DNA of 26,682 bases from Neisseria shayeganii 871 (GCF_000226875.1 NZ_JH164926.1:269927-296608), one strand, 5' to 3'. Shown: positions 1-7,792, numbered from the stretch's first letter. Translations and numbers: made by a program. The notes: generated from the sequence alone by a model not told the origin.

Positions 1-17
1 CCCCTTCCCAAAAAAAC

Positions 18-49
18 AGAGCCACCCCCAAAGAAACGGGGGTGGTTCT
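18..49. terminator. Bidirectional hairpin terminator
   Basis: A 12-bp stem (18-29 with 38-49, one G-T pair) encloses the 8-nt loop AAAGAAAC. T-rich sequence follows the stem on the plus strand, and a run of six T follows on the minus strand. It could end transcription from either side of the window edge; whatever gene lies to the left is outside the window. Confidence 0.7.
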
Positions 50-108
50 TTATTGTGTCGGCCCGTGGCAATTTGCCATGTTCGTGGCGTTCTGCCATGC
101 CGCCCATC

Positions 109-131
109 AAAAAACCGCCCGAAGGCGGTTT
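109..131 (-). terminator. Rho-independent terminator of higBA
   Basis: Read on the minus strand, AAACCGCC and GGCGGTTT form an 8-bp stem around a TTCG tetraloop, followed directly by six T. It lies 3 bases past the higA stop codon, so it closes the higBA operon. Confidence 0.9.
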
Positions 132-134
132 GGA

Positions 135-416
135 TCAGGCCAGAGCCACGCTCAGCGGCACCACAAAATCATGCGGGCGTTGTTCGGCTTGCCACAAATC
201 GTAATCATTTTGCATACCCAGCCACAAGGTGCTAGACGTGCCAAGCAAAATAGCCAAGCGTACAGCCATTTCCGCAGTGATGGATGCCTTACCGTTCAAA
301 ATACGGGACAAAGCGGCGCGGGTAACGCCCAAACGCTTTGCGGCTTCGGTAACGCTGGTTTCGCCCAAATATTCATACAAAACCAAACCCGGATGTGGGG
401 GATTGTGCATATTCAT
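135..416 (-). CDS. higA: HigA-type antitoxin (XRE helix-turn-helix)
   Basis: This is the antitoxin of a HigBA type II toxin-antitoxin pair, 93 residues long. The N-terminal MNMHNPPHPGLVLYEYLGE pattern is the typical HigA/VapI opening. It is followed by a helix-turn-helix (TEAAKRLGVTRAALSRILNG) and the usual HigA tail with TSSTLWLGMQNDYDLW. The frame is open further upstream, but I chose the ATG at 416 because AAGGAG lies 8 bases before it and the family starts there. It lies 13 bases behind higB in one transcript. By family knowledge it binds and neutralises HigB and represses the operon; the palindrome at 734-755 is a likely binding site. Confidence 0.9.
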   Translation of the reverse strand: MNMHNPPHPGLVLYEYLGETSVTEAAKRLGVTRAALSRILNGKASITAEMAVRLAILLGTSSTLWLGMQNDYDLWQAEQRPHDFVVPLSVALA

Positions 417-429
417 AACCAATCTCCTT

Positions 430-708
430 TTAATGATAATCCTGATAATCCACGACTTCGGCATGGCCGTCTTCAAAGCGAAAAGTCATTCGCCAATTAC
501 CGTTTACCTTGATGCTCCAATACCCGGCTAAATCACCGGTCAGCGGGTGCAAATTCCAGCCGGGGGCGTTCATATCTTCGGGGCCTACGGAACGGTTCAA
601 TGCCATCAATTGCAGGCGCAGCTTATTGGCGTGGGCGGCCTGAATGCCTGCTTTGCTGCCGGTTTCAAAGAATTTTTGCAAGCCCTTGTGCTTGAAACTC
701 TTAATCAT
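430..708 (-). CDS. higB: HigB-type toxin (RelE/ParE superfamily)
   Basis: A 92-residue basic protein of the HigB family, whose members are ribosome-dependent mRNA interferases. Visible hallmarks are the N-terminal MIKSFKHKGLQKFFETG, the central GPEDMNAPGWNLHPL stretch, and the C-terminal GYWSIKVNGNWRMTFRFEDG block with the conserved Trp-Arg-hydrophobic-Phe core. The length is normal for the family and the frame is intact. The toxin comes first and the antitoxin second, as is usual for hig loci. A weak ribosome site (AAGGCG) precedes the ATG at 708. Confidence 0.92.
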   Translation of the reverse strand: MIKSFKHKGLQKFFETGSKAGIQAAHANKLRLQLMALNRSVGPEDMNAPGWNLHPLTGDLAGYWSIKVNGNWRMTFRFEDGHAEVVDYQDYH

Positions 709-732
709 ACAAATCGCCTTATGTGTAGTGAA

Positions 733-761
733 ACTATACAGTTACCAATGTATAGCGTCAA
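733..761 (-). promoter_or_regulatory. higBA promoter with embedded operator
   Basis: On the minus strand TTGACG (761-756), a 17-base spacer and TATAGT (738-733) form a strong sigma-70 promoter 25 bases before higB. A perfect inverted repeat, CTATAC-N10-GTATAG (734-755), covers the -10 box and the whole spacer. That is the expected place for HigA or HigBA autorepression. The promoter is read directly; the binding is inferred. Confidence 0.8.
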
Positions 762-916
762 TATACGGATGGGTAAAATACCGAAGCAGGTAAGGGAGGC
801 CCCAAACTGAGGCACCCTTTACTTTTTGGTACGGAACGGCGTCAAGCTCCTCTATGGTGGAAATCACCATGCAGGCCAAGGGTAGCCCCAAACTGACACC
901 CCCTTGCCTTGGGGCT
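762..916. other. Non-coding accessory debris with a short direct repeat
   Basis: No convincing gene. An imperfect direct repeat of about 26 bases, sharing the core GCCCCAAACTGA apart from small changes, lies at 794-819 and 880-905. With the neighbouring transposase remnant, this looks like leftover mobile DNA of unknown type. Confidence 0.4.
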
Positions 917-1475
917 TCAGGCAGCCACGACGCTGAATAAATAATCGGCCCATGCCTGCATCATCTGGCGGCGTTTTTCCACCAAATACCGATGGCGGTA
1001 CAGATGTTTATCAAACGTACGCGGCGCTTGCGGTTCTTTCATGGCAGAATTTGCACCTGCATGCTCTGATGCTGCGCCTGCCGGACAATCACATCACTGT
1101 CGTAGCCTTTGTCGGCAAATCACGCCAACGACAGAAGCGGGGATGAACATTCTTCCAGTCGCTGCAGTCTGGAGACAGGTCGAGACCTTTGCAAAACCCC
1201 CATCTGCGGCGCATTTCTGCGTTGTGCGCTGCTCGCTCACTTGCCTATCTATATGATATGTCTGCGTTCGCTGCGCTGCTACGCCTTGAGCTGCATCCAC
1301 ATCTGAGGGTTTTGCAAAGGTCTCAGGTCGCGCCAAGGCGTACCGGTTCTAAGAATCCACAAGACGGCATTGATAAAGTGGCGGTTGTCTTTGGCGATGC
1401 CGTCCCATTGCCCACGCTGACCCGGCAAATGTCTCTTGAACCCTTATTTAAGGCTCTCATAAACAGCTCTTTATC
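917..1475 (-). pseudogene. Broken IS5-family transposase, interrupted by a MITE
   Basis: Pieces of an IS5-type transposase can be read on the minus strand. The N-terminal part (about 1475-1325) reads ELFMRALNKG and then, after a frameshift, HLPGQRGQWDGIAKDNRHF and NAVLWILRTGTPWRD. MITE copy A (1182-1324) is inserted at the Trp-Arg-Asp-Leu codons. The frame resumes with LSPDCSDWKNVHPRFCRWRD and then jumps to ADKGYDSDVIVRQ, so the catalytic middle is deleted. Another frameshift leads to RTFDKHLYRHRYLVE. The last residues, KRRQMMQAWADYL, look more like the end of a P4-type tyrosine integrase than of a transposase. The gene is dead: two frameshifts, one internal deletion and one insertion. Confidence 0.75.
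1182..1324 (-). mobile_element. MITE-like element, copy A (143 bp)
   Basis: Terminal inverted repeats GAGACCTTTGCAAAACCCC, with one mismatch at the right end, bound the element. It is flanked by the 5-bp direct repeat AGGTC (1177-1181 and 1325-1329). This copy is inverted relative to copies B-E. It interrupts the transposase pseudogene, and removing the element plus one repeat restores the Trp-Arg-Asp-Leu-Ser-Pro reading. It encodes nothing. Confidence 0.85.
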
Positions 1476-1522
1476 GGGCTGTAAAGAAGGTGTAAAAGCG
1501 TTTCCGCCCCGTCAAACAGCTT

Positions 1523-1531
1523 TGCTAGAAT
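1523..1531 (+). promoter_or_regulatory. Extended -10 promoter for the SPOR-domain gene
   Basis: TGCTAGAAT is an extended -10 element (TGn plus TAGAAT) 31 bases before the start codon at 1563. No good -35 box is present, which is common for extended -10 promoters. Confidence 0.5.
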
Positions 1532-1562
1532 ACGCCACCGTTTTTACCCGATTTCCTGTCTT

Positions 1563-2336
1563 ATGCAAAAAAACCACGGCAAAGGCCTGACTGGCTTTAT
1601 TTTCGGGCTGTTGTTGGCCACGCTGATCATCGGCGCGGTTTTGTTTTTCCTGAACCATACCCCTTCAGGTTTCCGCCAGCCCGATCCGCCGCCGGAGGTG
1701 GTGTCTCAGCCGGAAGAGTTGACACCGAGAGGCTCAAGAGTGCGTCCCCAAGCGCCTGTGTCGGCACCGAAAGACGGCGGCTTGGCCGACCCTTGGGGTG
1801 AGGTTGCCGAACATGATGCTTCCGAAGCGGCTACCCCGCCGGCCGTGCCGTCGCAAGCGGAAGACGAGCCCAAGCCCGAAGCACAGCCGGTGCCGGCGCC
1901 TAAGCCCGACCATCGCGGCACGGCCGAATCGAAGCCGCGCCAGCCTGCAGAACCCAAGCCGCCAGCCCGTGAGCCGCGGCCGGATCCCAAGCCCACTCCG
2001 GAGCAGATTCTCAACAGCGGCAGCGTGGAAAAAGCACGCGAACAGGTGCGCCGCGAGCAGCAGGGCAGCCGTGCCGCAAACCGTCCTGCCGAAGCGGCAC
2101 CTGGCGGCCGGGTGGTGGTGCAGATGGGTTCCTTCAACAATGCCGAAGCGGCCGATGCACAACGCGCCAAACTGGCCATGCTCGGTGTGAATGCCCGCCT
2201 CAGCCGTGCCACAGGCAAAGATGGTCAAACCGTTTACCGCATCCAAAGCGGCCGCCTCAGCAGAGAAGAAGCGCAACGGCTGACCGAGAAACTGCGCCAA
2301 AACAATATCGACAGCCTGACCCGCAGCGCCGAATAA
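1563..2336 (+). CDS. FtsN-like SPOR-domain cell-division protein
   Basis: A 257-residue single-pass inner-membrane protein. A short cytoplasmic tail is followed by one membrane segment (about residues 9-30), a long Pro/Lys/Glu-rich periplasmic linker (about 38-180) and a C-terminal SPOR domain (about 183-253, with VVVQMGSFNNAEAADAQRAKL and YRIQSGRLSREEAQRL). SPOR domains bind denuded septal peptidoglycan, so a role at the division site is likely. Architecture and length match FtsN-like proteins of Neisseria. From memory, a SPOR gene next to dsbA is a Neisseria arrangement as well. No clear Shine-Dalgarno site precedes the ATG. A small hairpin without a T-run follows at 2338-2353. Confidence 0.85.
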   Translation: MQKNHGKGLTGFIFGLLLATLIIGAVLFFLNHTPSGFRQPDPPPEVVSQPEELTPRGSRVRPQAPVSAPKDGGLADPWGEVAEHDASEAATPPAVPSQAEDEPKPEAQPVPAPKPDHRGTAESKPRQPAEPKPPAREPRPDPKPTPEQILNSGSVEKAREQVRREQQGSRAANRPAEAAPGGRVVVQMGSFNNAEAADAQRAKLAMLGVNARLSRATGKDGQTVYRIQSGRLSREEAQRLTEKLRQNNIDSLTRSAE

Positions 2337-2396
2337 ACCTTGCCGCCGCAAGGTCCGCTATAATGTGGCGGTTTTCAGGTAGCTTGAAGCCAGGCT

Positions 2397-2538
2397 GAGA
2401 CCTTTGCAAACCCCCCAGATGTGGATGCAGTTCAAGGCGTAGCAGCGCAGCGAGTGCAGACATATCACACGATAGGCAAGCGAGTGAGCAGCACACAACG
2501 CAGAAATGCGCCGCAGATGGGGGTTTTGCAAAGGTCTC
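2397..2538 (+). mobile_element. MITE-like element, copy B (142 bp)
   Basis: Bounded by GAGACCTTTGCAAA and TTTGCAAAGGTCTC, with one A missing from the left inner repeat. The flanking 5-bp duplication is AGGCT (2392-2396 and 2539-2543). The right-hand AGGCT is the start of an intact eikDUS at 2539-2550. It lies 79 bases before dsbA. A TATAAT at 2359-2364, with no good -35, is on the far side of the element from dsbA. Confidence 0.88.
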
Positions 2539-2617
2539 AGGCTACCTGAAACATTGTCCGGCTTACCCTGCCCACTTTCCCATATTTTTCAAACCCCCAG
2601 TCTTCTAGAGAACCATC

Positions 2618-3307
2618 ATGAAAAAACTGAAAACCGTTTTGTTTGCCGTCTGCACGGCCTTAAGCGCTGCCGTGGTGCAGGCCGAAGCCGTGGAAGGCAA
2701 AGACTATATTGTGCGCAGCAATGTGATTGAAGCCGTACAGCCCGATAAAATCGAAGTGGTGGAGTTTTTCGGTTATTTCTGTCCGCACTGCCAGCGTTTG
2801 GACCCCATTATCCTGCGGCATGTCCGCACCTTGCCTGCAGACACGGTATACCGCACCGAACATGTGGTGTGGCAGCCCCAGCACCTGCCGTTCGCCCGTC
2901 TGCTGGCGGCGGTGAACCAAGCCGGCGTGAAGCGTCAGGCGAATCCGGCCATTTTCCAAGCGGTAATCAATGAAGGCAAAAATCTGGGCGACGAGGCCAC
3001 TTTCCGCGCTTGGGCGCAGCAGCAGGCATTCGGCAGCAAACTGTTGGCCGCTTATGACGACCCGAAATCGTCTGCCGCCGCACACAATATGCAGCAGCTG
3101 ACCGAACGCTATCAAATCCAAAGCACTCCGCAAGTGATTGTGGGTGGCAAATACGAGCTGACTTTTGCCAACGGTTTTGAAGCGGGAATGAAAACCTTGG
3201 ACGAACTGGTGGCGAAAGTGCGCACCGAGCGCGGTATGCCGGCTGCCGCGCCCAAAGCCGTTTTGCCAAGCCGCGGCGGCTCCTTTGCCCGTCAGGCCAA
3301 CCAATAA
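2618..3307 (+). CDS. dsbA: Thiol:disulfide interchange protein DsbA
   Basis: Periplasmic oxidase that puts disulfide bonds into exported proteins. The 229-residue precursor has a signal peptide (residues 1-22, cleaved after VQA). The thioredoxin-fold redox motif Cys-Pro-His-Cys is at 55-58, preceded by the typical VVEFFGYFCPHC context. The cis-proline loop STPQVIVGGKY is in the C-terminal part. Cys12 is in the signal peptide but has no proper lipobox, so this is a soluble form, unlike the lipoprotein DsbAs known from Neisseria. A MITE lies just upstream and may have separated the gene from an older promoter. An inverted DUS pair follows the stop codon. Confidence 0.93.
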   Translation: MKKLKTVLFAVCTALSAAVVQAEAVEGKDYIVRSNVIEAVQPDKIEVVEFFGYFCPHCQRLDPIILRHVRTLPADTVYRTEHVVWQPQHLPFARLLAAVNQAGVKRQANPAIFQAVINEGKNLGDEATFRAWAQQQAFGSKLLAAYDDPKSSAAAHNMQQLTERYQIQSTPQVIVGGKYELTFANGFEAGMKTLDELVAKVRTERGMPAAAPKAVLPSRGGSFARQANQ

Positions 3308-3317
3308 TTGTTTTTCT

Positions 3318-3357
3318 TTTTCAGGTAGCCTTGGTGCAAATCAAGGCTACCTGAAAA
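3318..3357. terminator. Inverted eikDUS pair forming a hairpin after dsbA
   Basis: TTTTCAGGTAGCCTTG (3318-3333) and its exact complement (3342-3357) form a 16-bp stem with an 8-base loop. Both arms contain a complete DUS. There is no T-run after it, so termination is plausible by analogy with Neisseria DUS hairpins but not certain. Confidence 0.7.
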
Positions 3358-3375
3358 CGTTTGAAAGCCCGTTTT

Positions 3376-4203
3376 ATGGATGTGATGCTTGCTTTGAAAG
3401 CCCTGTTGCTTGGTATTTTGGAAGGGCTGACCGAGTTTCTGCCGATTTCCAGTACCGGCCATTTGATTGTGGCCGGCAATCTGATCGGTTTCGACAGCGA
3501 ATACACCGCCTTTAAAATCGCCATTCAGTTGGGCGCGGTGTTGGCCGTGGTATTCGAATACCGCCGCCGCTTTGCCCATGTGCTCACCCACATCGGCAAA
3601 GACCGTCAGGTCAACCGTTTTGTGGGCAATCTGATGATTGCCTTCGTGCCTGCTGCGGTGGTGGGCCTGCTGTTTGACGATTTTATCGAACAGGTTTTGT
3701 TCAACCCCATCAGTGTGGCCGCGGCTTTGGTGGTTGGCGGTTTTCTGATTTTGTGGATTGAGAAACGCCAGCAAAACCGGGCGCCCAAAGTGGCGACGGT
3801 GGACGACATGCGGCCGCGCGATGCGCTGGTGGTCGGGCTGGCGCAGATTCTGGCGCTGATTCCCGGCACTTCCCGCTCCGGCAGCACCATCATGGGCGGC
3901 ATGATGTGGGGTTTGGAGCGCAAGGCGGCCACCGAATTTTCCTTTTTCTTGGCCGTGCCGGTGATGATTGCAGCCACCGGCTACAGCATGGTGAAAAACC
4001 TGCACGTTTTTACCTGGCAGGACATCGGCCTGATCGCCATCGGCTTTGTGGCGGCTTTTGCGGCGGGTTTGCTCGCGGTAAAAGCGCTGCTGCGTTTCGT
4101 GTCGAGCAAAAACTATGTGCCCTTCGCCTATTACCGCATTATCTTCGGCGGCATTATCTTGCTGACTTGGCAGCTGGGTTGGGTGGACTGGACGGTGAAA
4201 TAA
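3376..4203 (+). CDS. uppP: Undecaprenyl-diphosphatase UppP (BacA)
   Basis: An integral inner-membrane enzyme that dephosphorylates undecaprenyl pyrophosphate, recycling the lipid carrier of peptidoglycan and other surface-glycan synthesis. Family motifs are clear: EGLTEFLPISSTGH (Glu16, Glu20, His29) and PGTSRSGST (163-171, catalytic Arg167). The remainder is hydrophobic, with several membrane helices. Starting at the ATG at 3376 gives 276 residues, close to the usual size. An upstream TTG at 3361 is open, but homologs begin at the MDVMLALKALLLG level. The gene lies 68 bases after dsbA, across the DUS hairpin. Confidence 0.93.
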   Translation: MDVMLALKALLLGILEGLTEFLPISSTGHLIVAGNLIGFDSEYTAFKIAIQLGAVLAVVFEYRRRFAHVLTHIGKDRQVNRFVGNLMIAFVPAAVVGLLFDDFIEQVLFNPISVAAALVVGGFLILWIEKRQQNRAPKVATVDDMRPRDALVVGLAQILALIPGTSRSGSTIMGGMMWGLERKAATEFSFFLAVPVMIAATGYSMVKNLHVFTWQDIGLIAIGFVAAFAAGLLAVKALLRFVSSKNYVPFAYYRIIFGGIILLTWQLGWVDWTVK

Positions 4204-4299
4204 GCCGCGGTGCCGGTTTGGCCGCCGTGTCTGCCTTTGCCGAATGCGGCGTTTTATGGGAAAATCGCTGCCATTTTTATATTTCCGGGCGAAAGAATC

Positions 4300-4833
4300 A
4301 TGCTGGACAGAGAAGGTTATCGCCCCAATGTCGGTATCATCATTACCAACCACCGCAACGAGGTGTTTTGGGGTAAGCGTGTGCGCGAGCATTCGTGGCA
4401 GTTTCCGCAGGGCGGTATCAAGCCCGGCGAAAGCCCCGAGGCCGCCATGTACCGCGAACTGCTGGAAGAAGTCGGCCTGTTGCCGCATCATGTGAAAATC
4501 CTCGGCCGCACCCGCGACTGGCTGCGCTACGATGTGCCGAGCAACTGGATCCGCCGCCAATGGCGCGGTTCTTACCGCGGCCAAAAACAGATTTGGTATC
4601 TGCTGCGCCTCACCGGCCGCGAAAGCGACGTGCATCTGCGTGCCAGCAGCCAGCCCGAGTTCGATGCCTGGCGCTGGCATGAGTATTGGGCGCCGATAGA
4701 TGAAGTGATCGACTTCAAAAAAGACGTGTACCAAGGCGCTTTGCTCGAACTGTCGCGCTTCTTGCACGGTTTGGAAAGCTTGGAACATTTCCATGTCCGC
4801 CAACAGCGGCAGATCAGCCTGCCCGATTTGTGA
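4300..4833 (+). CDS. rppH: RNA pyrophosphohydrolase RppH (Nudix)
   Basis: Removes pyrophosphate from the 5' end of mRNA, which opens the transcript to RNase E. The protein has 177 residues. The complete Nudix box G-x5-E-x7-REUxEExGU spans residues 38-60 (G38, E44, R52, E53, E56, E57, G59). The N-terminal MLDREGYRPNVGIIITN and the HSWQFPQGG lead-in are characteristic of RppH rather than other Nudix enzymes. The frame is open 90 bases upstream, but ATG 4300 matches the family start. Its stop is 6 bases before the trpC ATG, so the two are probably co-transcribed. Confidence 0.93.
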   Translation: MLDREGYRPNVGIIITNHRNEVFWGKRVREHSWQFPQGGIKPGESPEAAMYRELLEEVGLLPHHVKILGRTRDWLRYDVPSNWIRRQWRGSYRGQKQIWYLLRLTGRESDVHLRASSQPEFDAWRWHEYWAPIDEVIDFKKDVYQGALLELSRFLHGLESLEHFHVRQQRQISLPDL

Positions 4834-4839
4834 GTGCCC

Positions 4840-5625
4840 ATGAGCGATATTCTGAACCGGATTCTGAACACCAAACATCAGGAAGTGGCTGCCGCCCGTA
4901 CGGCGCAGCCTTTGGCCCAAATGCGCGCCCAGGCGGCCGATATGCCGCCGGCGCGCGATTTTGTAGGCGCCATGCGCGCCAAACATGCCGCGGGCGAGGC
5001 GGCTTTGATTGCCGAAATCAAAAAAGCCAGCCCGAGCAAGGGGCTGATTCGTGCCGATTTTCATCCCGAAGCGCTGGCCCGCGTTTATGAGGCGGCAGGC
5101 GCGGCCTGTTTGTCGGTGCTGACCGACGAGCAGTATTTCCAAGGCCATGAAGGCTACCTGAAAGCCGCCCGCGCCGCCGTTGCCCTGCCGGTGTTGCGCA
5201 AAGACTTTATGGTGGATGAGTACCAAATCTACCAAGCCCGTGCTTGGGGCGCAGACGCGGTGCTGCTGATTGCCGCCGCTTTGAGCGCGGACCAGCTGGA
5301 AACCTTCGAGGGCATCGCCCACGAATTGGGCATGGCCGTGCTGTTGGAAGTACACGAAGCGGCAGAGCTCGACAAATGCCGCCGCCTGAGTACGCCGCTG
5401 CGCGGGGTGAACAACCGCAATCTGCGCACCTTCGAAGTGAGCCTGCAACACACTTTGGACCTGCTGCCCGAATTGGCCGGGCATATGGTGGTGGCCGAAA
5501 GCGGCATCCGCCACCGTGAAGACGTGCAGTATCTGCGCGGGCACGGTGTGCACAGCTTTCTCATCGGCGAAACCTTTATGCGCGCCGATGACGTGGGCGC
5601 GGAAGTACGCAAGCTGTTTGCCTGA
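4840..5625 (+). CDS. trpC: Indole-3-glycerol-phosphate synthase TrpC
   Basis: Converts CdRP to indole-3-glycerol phosphate, a late step of tryptophan synthesis. It is a monofunctional TIM barrel of 261 residues. Visible motifs are the phosphate/substrate segment AEIKKASPSKG (58-68), LRKDF with VDEYQI, GVNNRNLRTFEV and VAESGI. ATG 4840 (MSDILNRIL) is chosen over a GTG at 4834 that directly abuts the rppH stop. No other trp gene is in the window, so the pathway genes are scattered as in Neisseria. An eikDUS (5151-5162) lies inside the gene and is translated as part of EGYLKA. Confidence 0.94.
   Translation: MSDILNRILNTKHQEVAAARTAQPLAQMRAQAADMPPARDFVGAMRAKHAAGEAALIAEIKKASPSKGLIRADFHPEALARVYEAAGAACLSVLTDEQYFQGHEGYLKAARAAVALPVLRKDFMVDEYQIYQARAWGADAVLLIAAALSADQLETFEGIAHELGMAVLLEVHEAAELDKCRRLSTPLRGVNNRNLRTFEVSLQHTLDLLPELAGHMVVAESGIRHREDVQYLRGHGVHSFLIGETFMRADDVGAEVRKLFA
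5151..5162 (+). repeat. Intragenic eikDUS in trpC
   Basis: A perfect AGGCTACCTGAA within the coding sequence. Near-matches of 11 of 12 bases also occur inside guaA (7168-7179), hom (12594-12605) and glnD (16750-16761). Confidence 0.85.
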
Positions 5626-5642
5626 CGGCCCGGATGGCGCTT

Positions 5643-5654
5643 TTCAGGTAGCCT
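5643..5654 (-). repeat. eikDUS
   Basis: A single TTCAGGTAGCCT between trpC and the following small gene. Confidence 0.9.
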
Positions 5655-5683
5655 GCCGAAGCCTTGCTATTGAGGAGATATCC

Positions 5684-6064
5684 ATGCAACACAAACTGTT
5701 TTCGTTGCTGCTGCTGCCTTTGGCTGCATTCACCCCAGCCGAAGCCATACCTTGCGGCTCTGCGTCTGCTGATATCGATGCGGCGTTTATCTTTGCGGCT
5801 CGGTGTGTGGAAGTCATGAGCCCGGCCGAACGGCAGGAAGTCATGGATGTGATGGAAGCCATTCAGCGGCAAACCGACCGTTGTGTGCGAGATAAGCAGC
5901 AGATTAATACCGTGCCTTCGCCTGAGGGCATGAACGAAGCTTTAAAAATGGTGTTGGGCAATCCTGTGCCGCGCCAGCGCGACACGGTGCTTGCCGAATG
6001 CCGCCAATCCACCCCGATGCCGGTTTTGCGGCAACGCTACCGCAGCTTGATGCCGACTCCCTAA
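5684..6064 (+). CDS. Small secreted protein with four cysteines, unknown function
   Basis: A 126-residue protein preceded by a strong ribosome site (GAGGAG, 7 bases before the ATG). It has a signal peptide (about 1-21, ending AEA before IPCG). The mature part is helical and charged, with cysteines at 24, 41, 67 and 106, which could form two disulfides in the periplasm. I recognise no family. It stands alone between trpC and guaA on the same strand. The choice of start is well supported by the ribosome site and the signal peptide. Confidence 0.75.
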   Translation: MQHKLFSLLLLPLAAFTPAEAIPCGSASADIDAAFIFAARCVEVMSPAERQEVMDVMEAIQRQTDRCVRDKQQINTVPSPEGMNEALKMVLGNPVPRQRDTVLAECRQSTPMPVLRQRYRSLMPTP

Positions 6065-6109
6065 GTTTTTGCTTGTTTCTTTATTTGATTGATTTCTGAT
6101 TCTTTTATC

Positions 6110-7675
6110 ATGACCCCAGACAAAATCCTCATTCTCGATTTCGGCTCGCAAGTCACCCAACTCATCGCTCGCCGCGTGCGCGAAGCCCATGTGTATTGCG
6201 AACTGCACTCTTACGACATGCCTTTGGAAGACATCAAAGCCTTCAATCCCAAAGGCATTATTCTTTCCGGCGGCCCCAATTCCGTTTACAACTCCGACTA
6301 TCAGGCCGACACCGGCATCTTCGAGCTGGGCATTCCCGTGCTCGGCATCTGCTACGGCATGCAGTTTATGGCGCACCATCTCGGCGGCGAAGTGTCGCCC
6401 GGCGACCAACGCGAATTCGGTTACGCCCAAGTGAAAACCATCGACAGCGAACTGACCCGCGGCCTTGCAGACGGCCAGCCTAACACGCTGGACGTGTGGA
6501 TGAGCCACGGCGACAAAGTATCCAAGCTGCCCGAAGGCTTCTGCATCATCGGCGACACGCCGAGCTGCCCGGTGGCCATGATGGAGCACGCCGAAAAACA
6601 ATTCTACGGCATCCAATTCCACCCCGAAGTGACCCACACCAAACAAGGCCGCGCCTTGCTCAACCGCTTCGTGCTCGACATCTGCGGCGCACAACCCAGC
6701 TGGACCATGCCCAACTACATCGACGAAGCCGTGGCCAAAATCCGCGAGCAAGTGGGCAGCGACGAAGTGATTCTCGGCTTGTCCGGCGGCGTGGATTCTT
6801 CCGTAGCCGCGGCGTTGATCCACCGCGCCATCGGCGACCAACTCACCTGCGTATTCGTTGACCACGGCCTCTTGCGCCTGAACGAAGGCCAAATGGTGAT
6901 GGACATGTTTGCCCGCAACTTAGGCGTCAACGTGATTCACGTCGATGCCACCGACGACTTCATGGGCAAGCTCGCCGGCGTCACCGACCCCGAGCAAAAA
7001 CGCAAAATCATCGGCGCCGAATTTGTCGAAGTATTCCAAACCGAAGCCGGCAAACGCCAAAACGCCAAATGGCTGGCGCAAGGCACGATTTATCCCGACG
7101 TGATCGAAAGCGCCGGTGCCAAAACCAAAAAAGCCCATGCTATCAAGAGCCACCACAACGTCGGCGGGCTACCTGAAACCCTCAATCTGAAGCTGCTCGA
7201 GCCCTTGCGTGACCTGTTTAAAGACGAAGTGCGCGAACTCGGCGTGGCGCTGGGCCTGCCGCGCGAAATGGTATACCGCCACCCCTTCCCCGGCCCCGGC
7301 TTGGGCGTGCGCATTCTCGGCGAAGTGAAAAAAGAATACGCCGACCTCCTGCGCCGCGCCGACGATATTTTCATCCAAGAGCTGCGTAACAACTTCGATG
7401 AAAACGGCACTTCTTGGTACGACCTCACCAGCCAAGCCTTTGCCGTGTTCCTGCCGGTCAAATCCGTCGGCGTCATGGGCGACGGCCGCACTTACGAATA
7501 TGTGGTGGCGCTGCGCGCCGTCGTCACCAGCGACTTCATGACCGCCCATTGGGCCGAACTGCCTTATTCGCTGCTGGGTAAAGTGTCCAACCGCATCATC
7601 AATGAAGTACGCGGCATCAACCGCGTGGTGTACGACGTCAGCGGCAAACCGCCGGCCACGATTGAGTGGGAATAA
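6110..7675 (+). CDS. guaA: GMP synthase (glutamine-hydrolysing)
   Basis: Makes GMP from XMP, ATP and glutamine. The protein has 521 residues. The class I glutamine amidotransferase domain comes first, with nucleophile Cys81 in GICYGMQ and the His171/Glu173 pair in HPEVTH. The ATP-pyrophosphatase domain follows, with the P-loop SGGVDSS starting at 225. The C-terminal dimerisation domain has HPFPGPGLGVR and ends in the invariant PPATIEWE. ATG 6110 (MTPDKILILDFGSQ) fits the family; a TTG at 6089 would add seven residues. The stretch before it is T-rich and lacks a clear Shine-Dalgarno site. A strong terminator follows, so the gene is probably monocistronic. Confidence 0.96.
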   Translation: MTPDKILILDFGSQVTQLIARRVREAHVYCELHSYDMPLEDIKAFNPKGIILSGGPNSVYNSDYQADTGIFELGIPVLGICYGMQFMAHHLGGEVSPGDQREFGYAQVKTIDSELTRGLADGQPNTLDVWMSHGDKVSKLPEGFCIIGDTPSCPVAMMEHAEKQFYGIQFHPEVTHTKQGRALLNRFVLDICGAQPSWTMPNYIDEAVAKIREQVGSDEVILGLSGGVDSSVAAALIHRAIGDQLTCVFVDHGLLRLNEGQMVMDMFARNLGVNVIHVDATDDFMGKLAGVTDPEQKRKIIGAEFVEVFQTEAGKRQNAKWLAQGTIYPDVIESAGAKTKKAHAIKSHHNVGGLPETLNLKLLEPLRDLFKDEVRELGVALGLPREMVYRHPFPGPGLGVRILGEVKKEYADLLRRADDIFIQELRNNFDENGTSWYDLTSQAFAVFLPVKSVGVMGDGRTYEYVVALRAVVTSDFMTAHWAELPYSLLGKVSNRIINEVRGINRVVYDVSGKPPATIEWE

Positions 7676-7710
7676 TGCCGGTTGAGCCGGCTTGTGTCCG
7701 GTGTTGAACG

Positions 7711-7757
7711 GCATCCGTCGGGGCTGATGCGCATCAGCGCCCGACGGATGCTTTTTT
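7711..7757 (+). terminator. Rho-independent terminator of guaA
   Basis: Outer stem GCATCCGTCGGG/CCCGACGGATGC (12 bp), then an inner GCTGATGC/GCATCAGC stem with a one-base bulge, followed by six T. Confidence 0.95.
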
Positions 7758-7792
7758 ATCGGGCTACCTGAAAGCCACCCTAGGAGAATGAT

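Noticed and set aside
2340..2364. Promoter TTGCCG with TATAAT before dsbA
   Set aside because: The spacer is only 13 bases, and the site is now separated from dsbA by MITE copy B, so only the TATAAT is mentioned.
3292..5553. Very long open frame on the minus strand (over 700 codons) opposite uppP, rppH and trpC
   Set aside because: All three plus-strand genes have intact catalytic motifs. The antisense frame gives a His/Gln-rich, family-less protein typical of GC-rich shadow coding.
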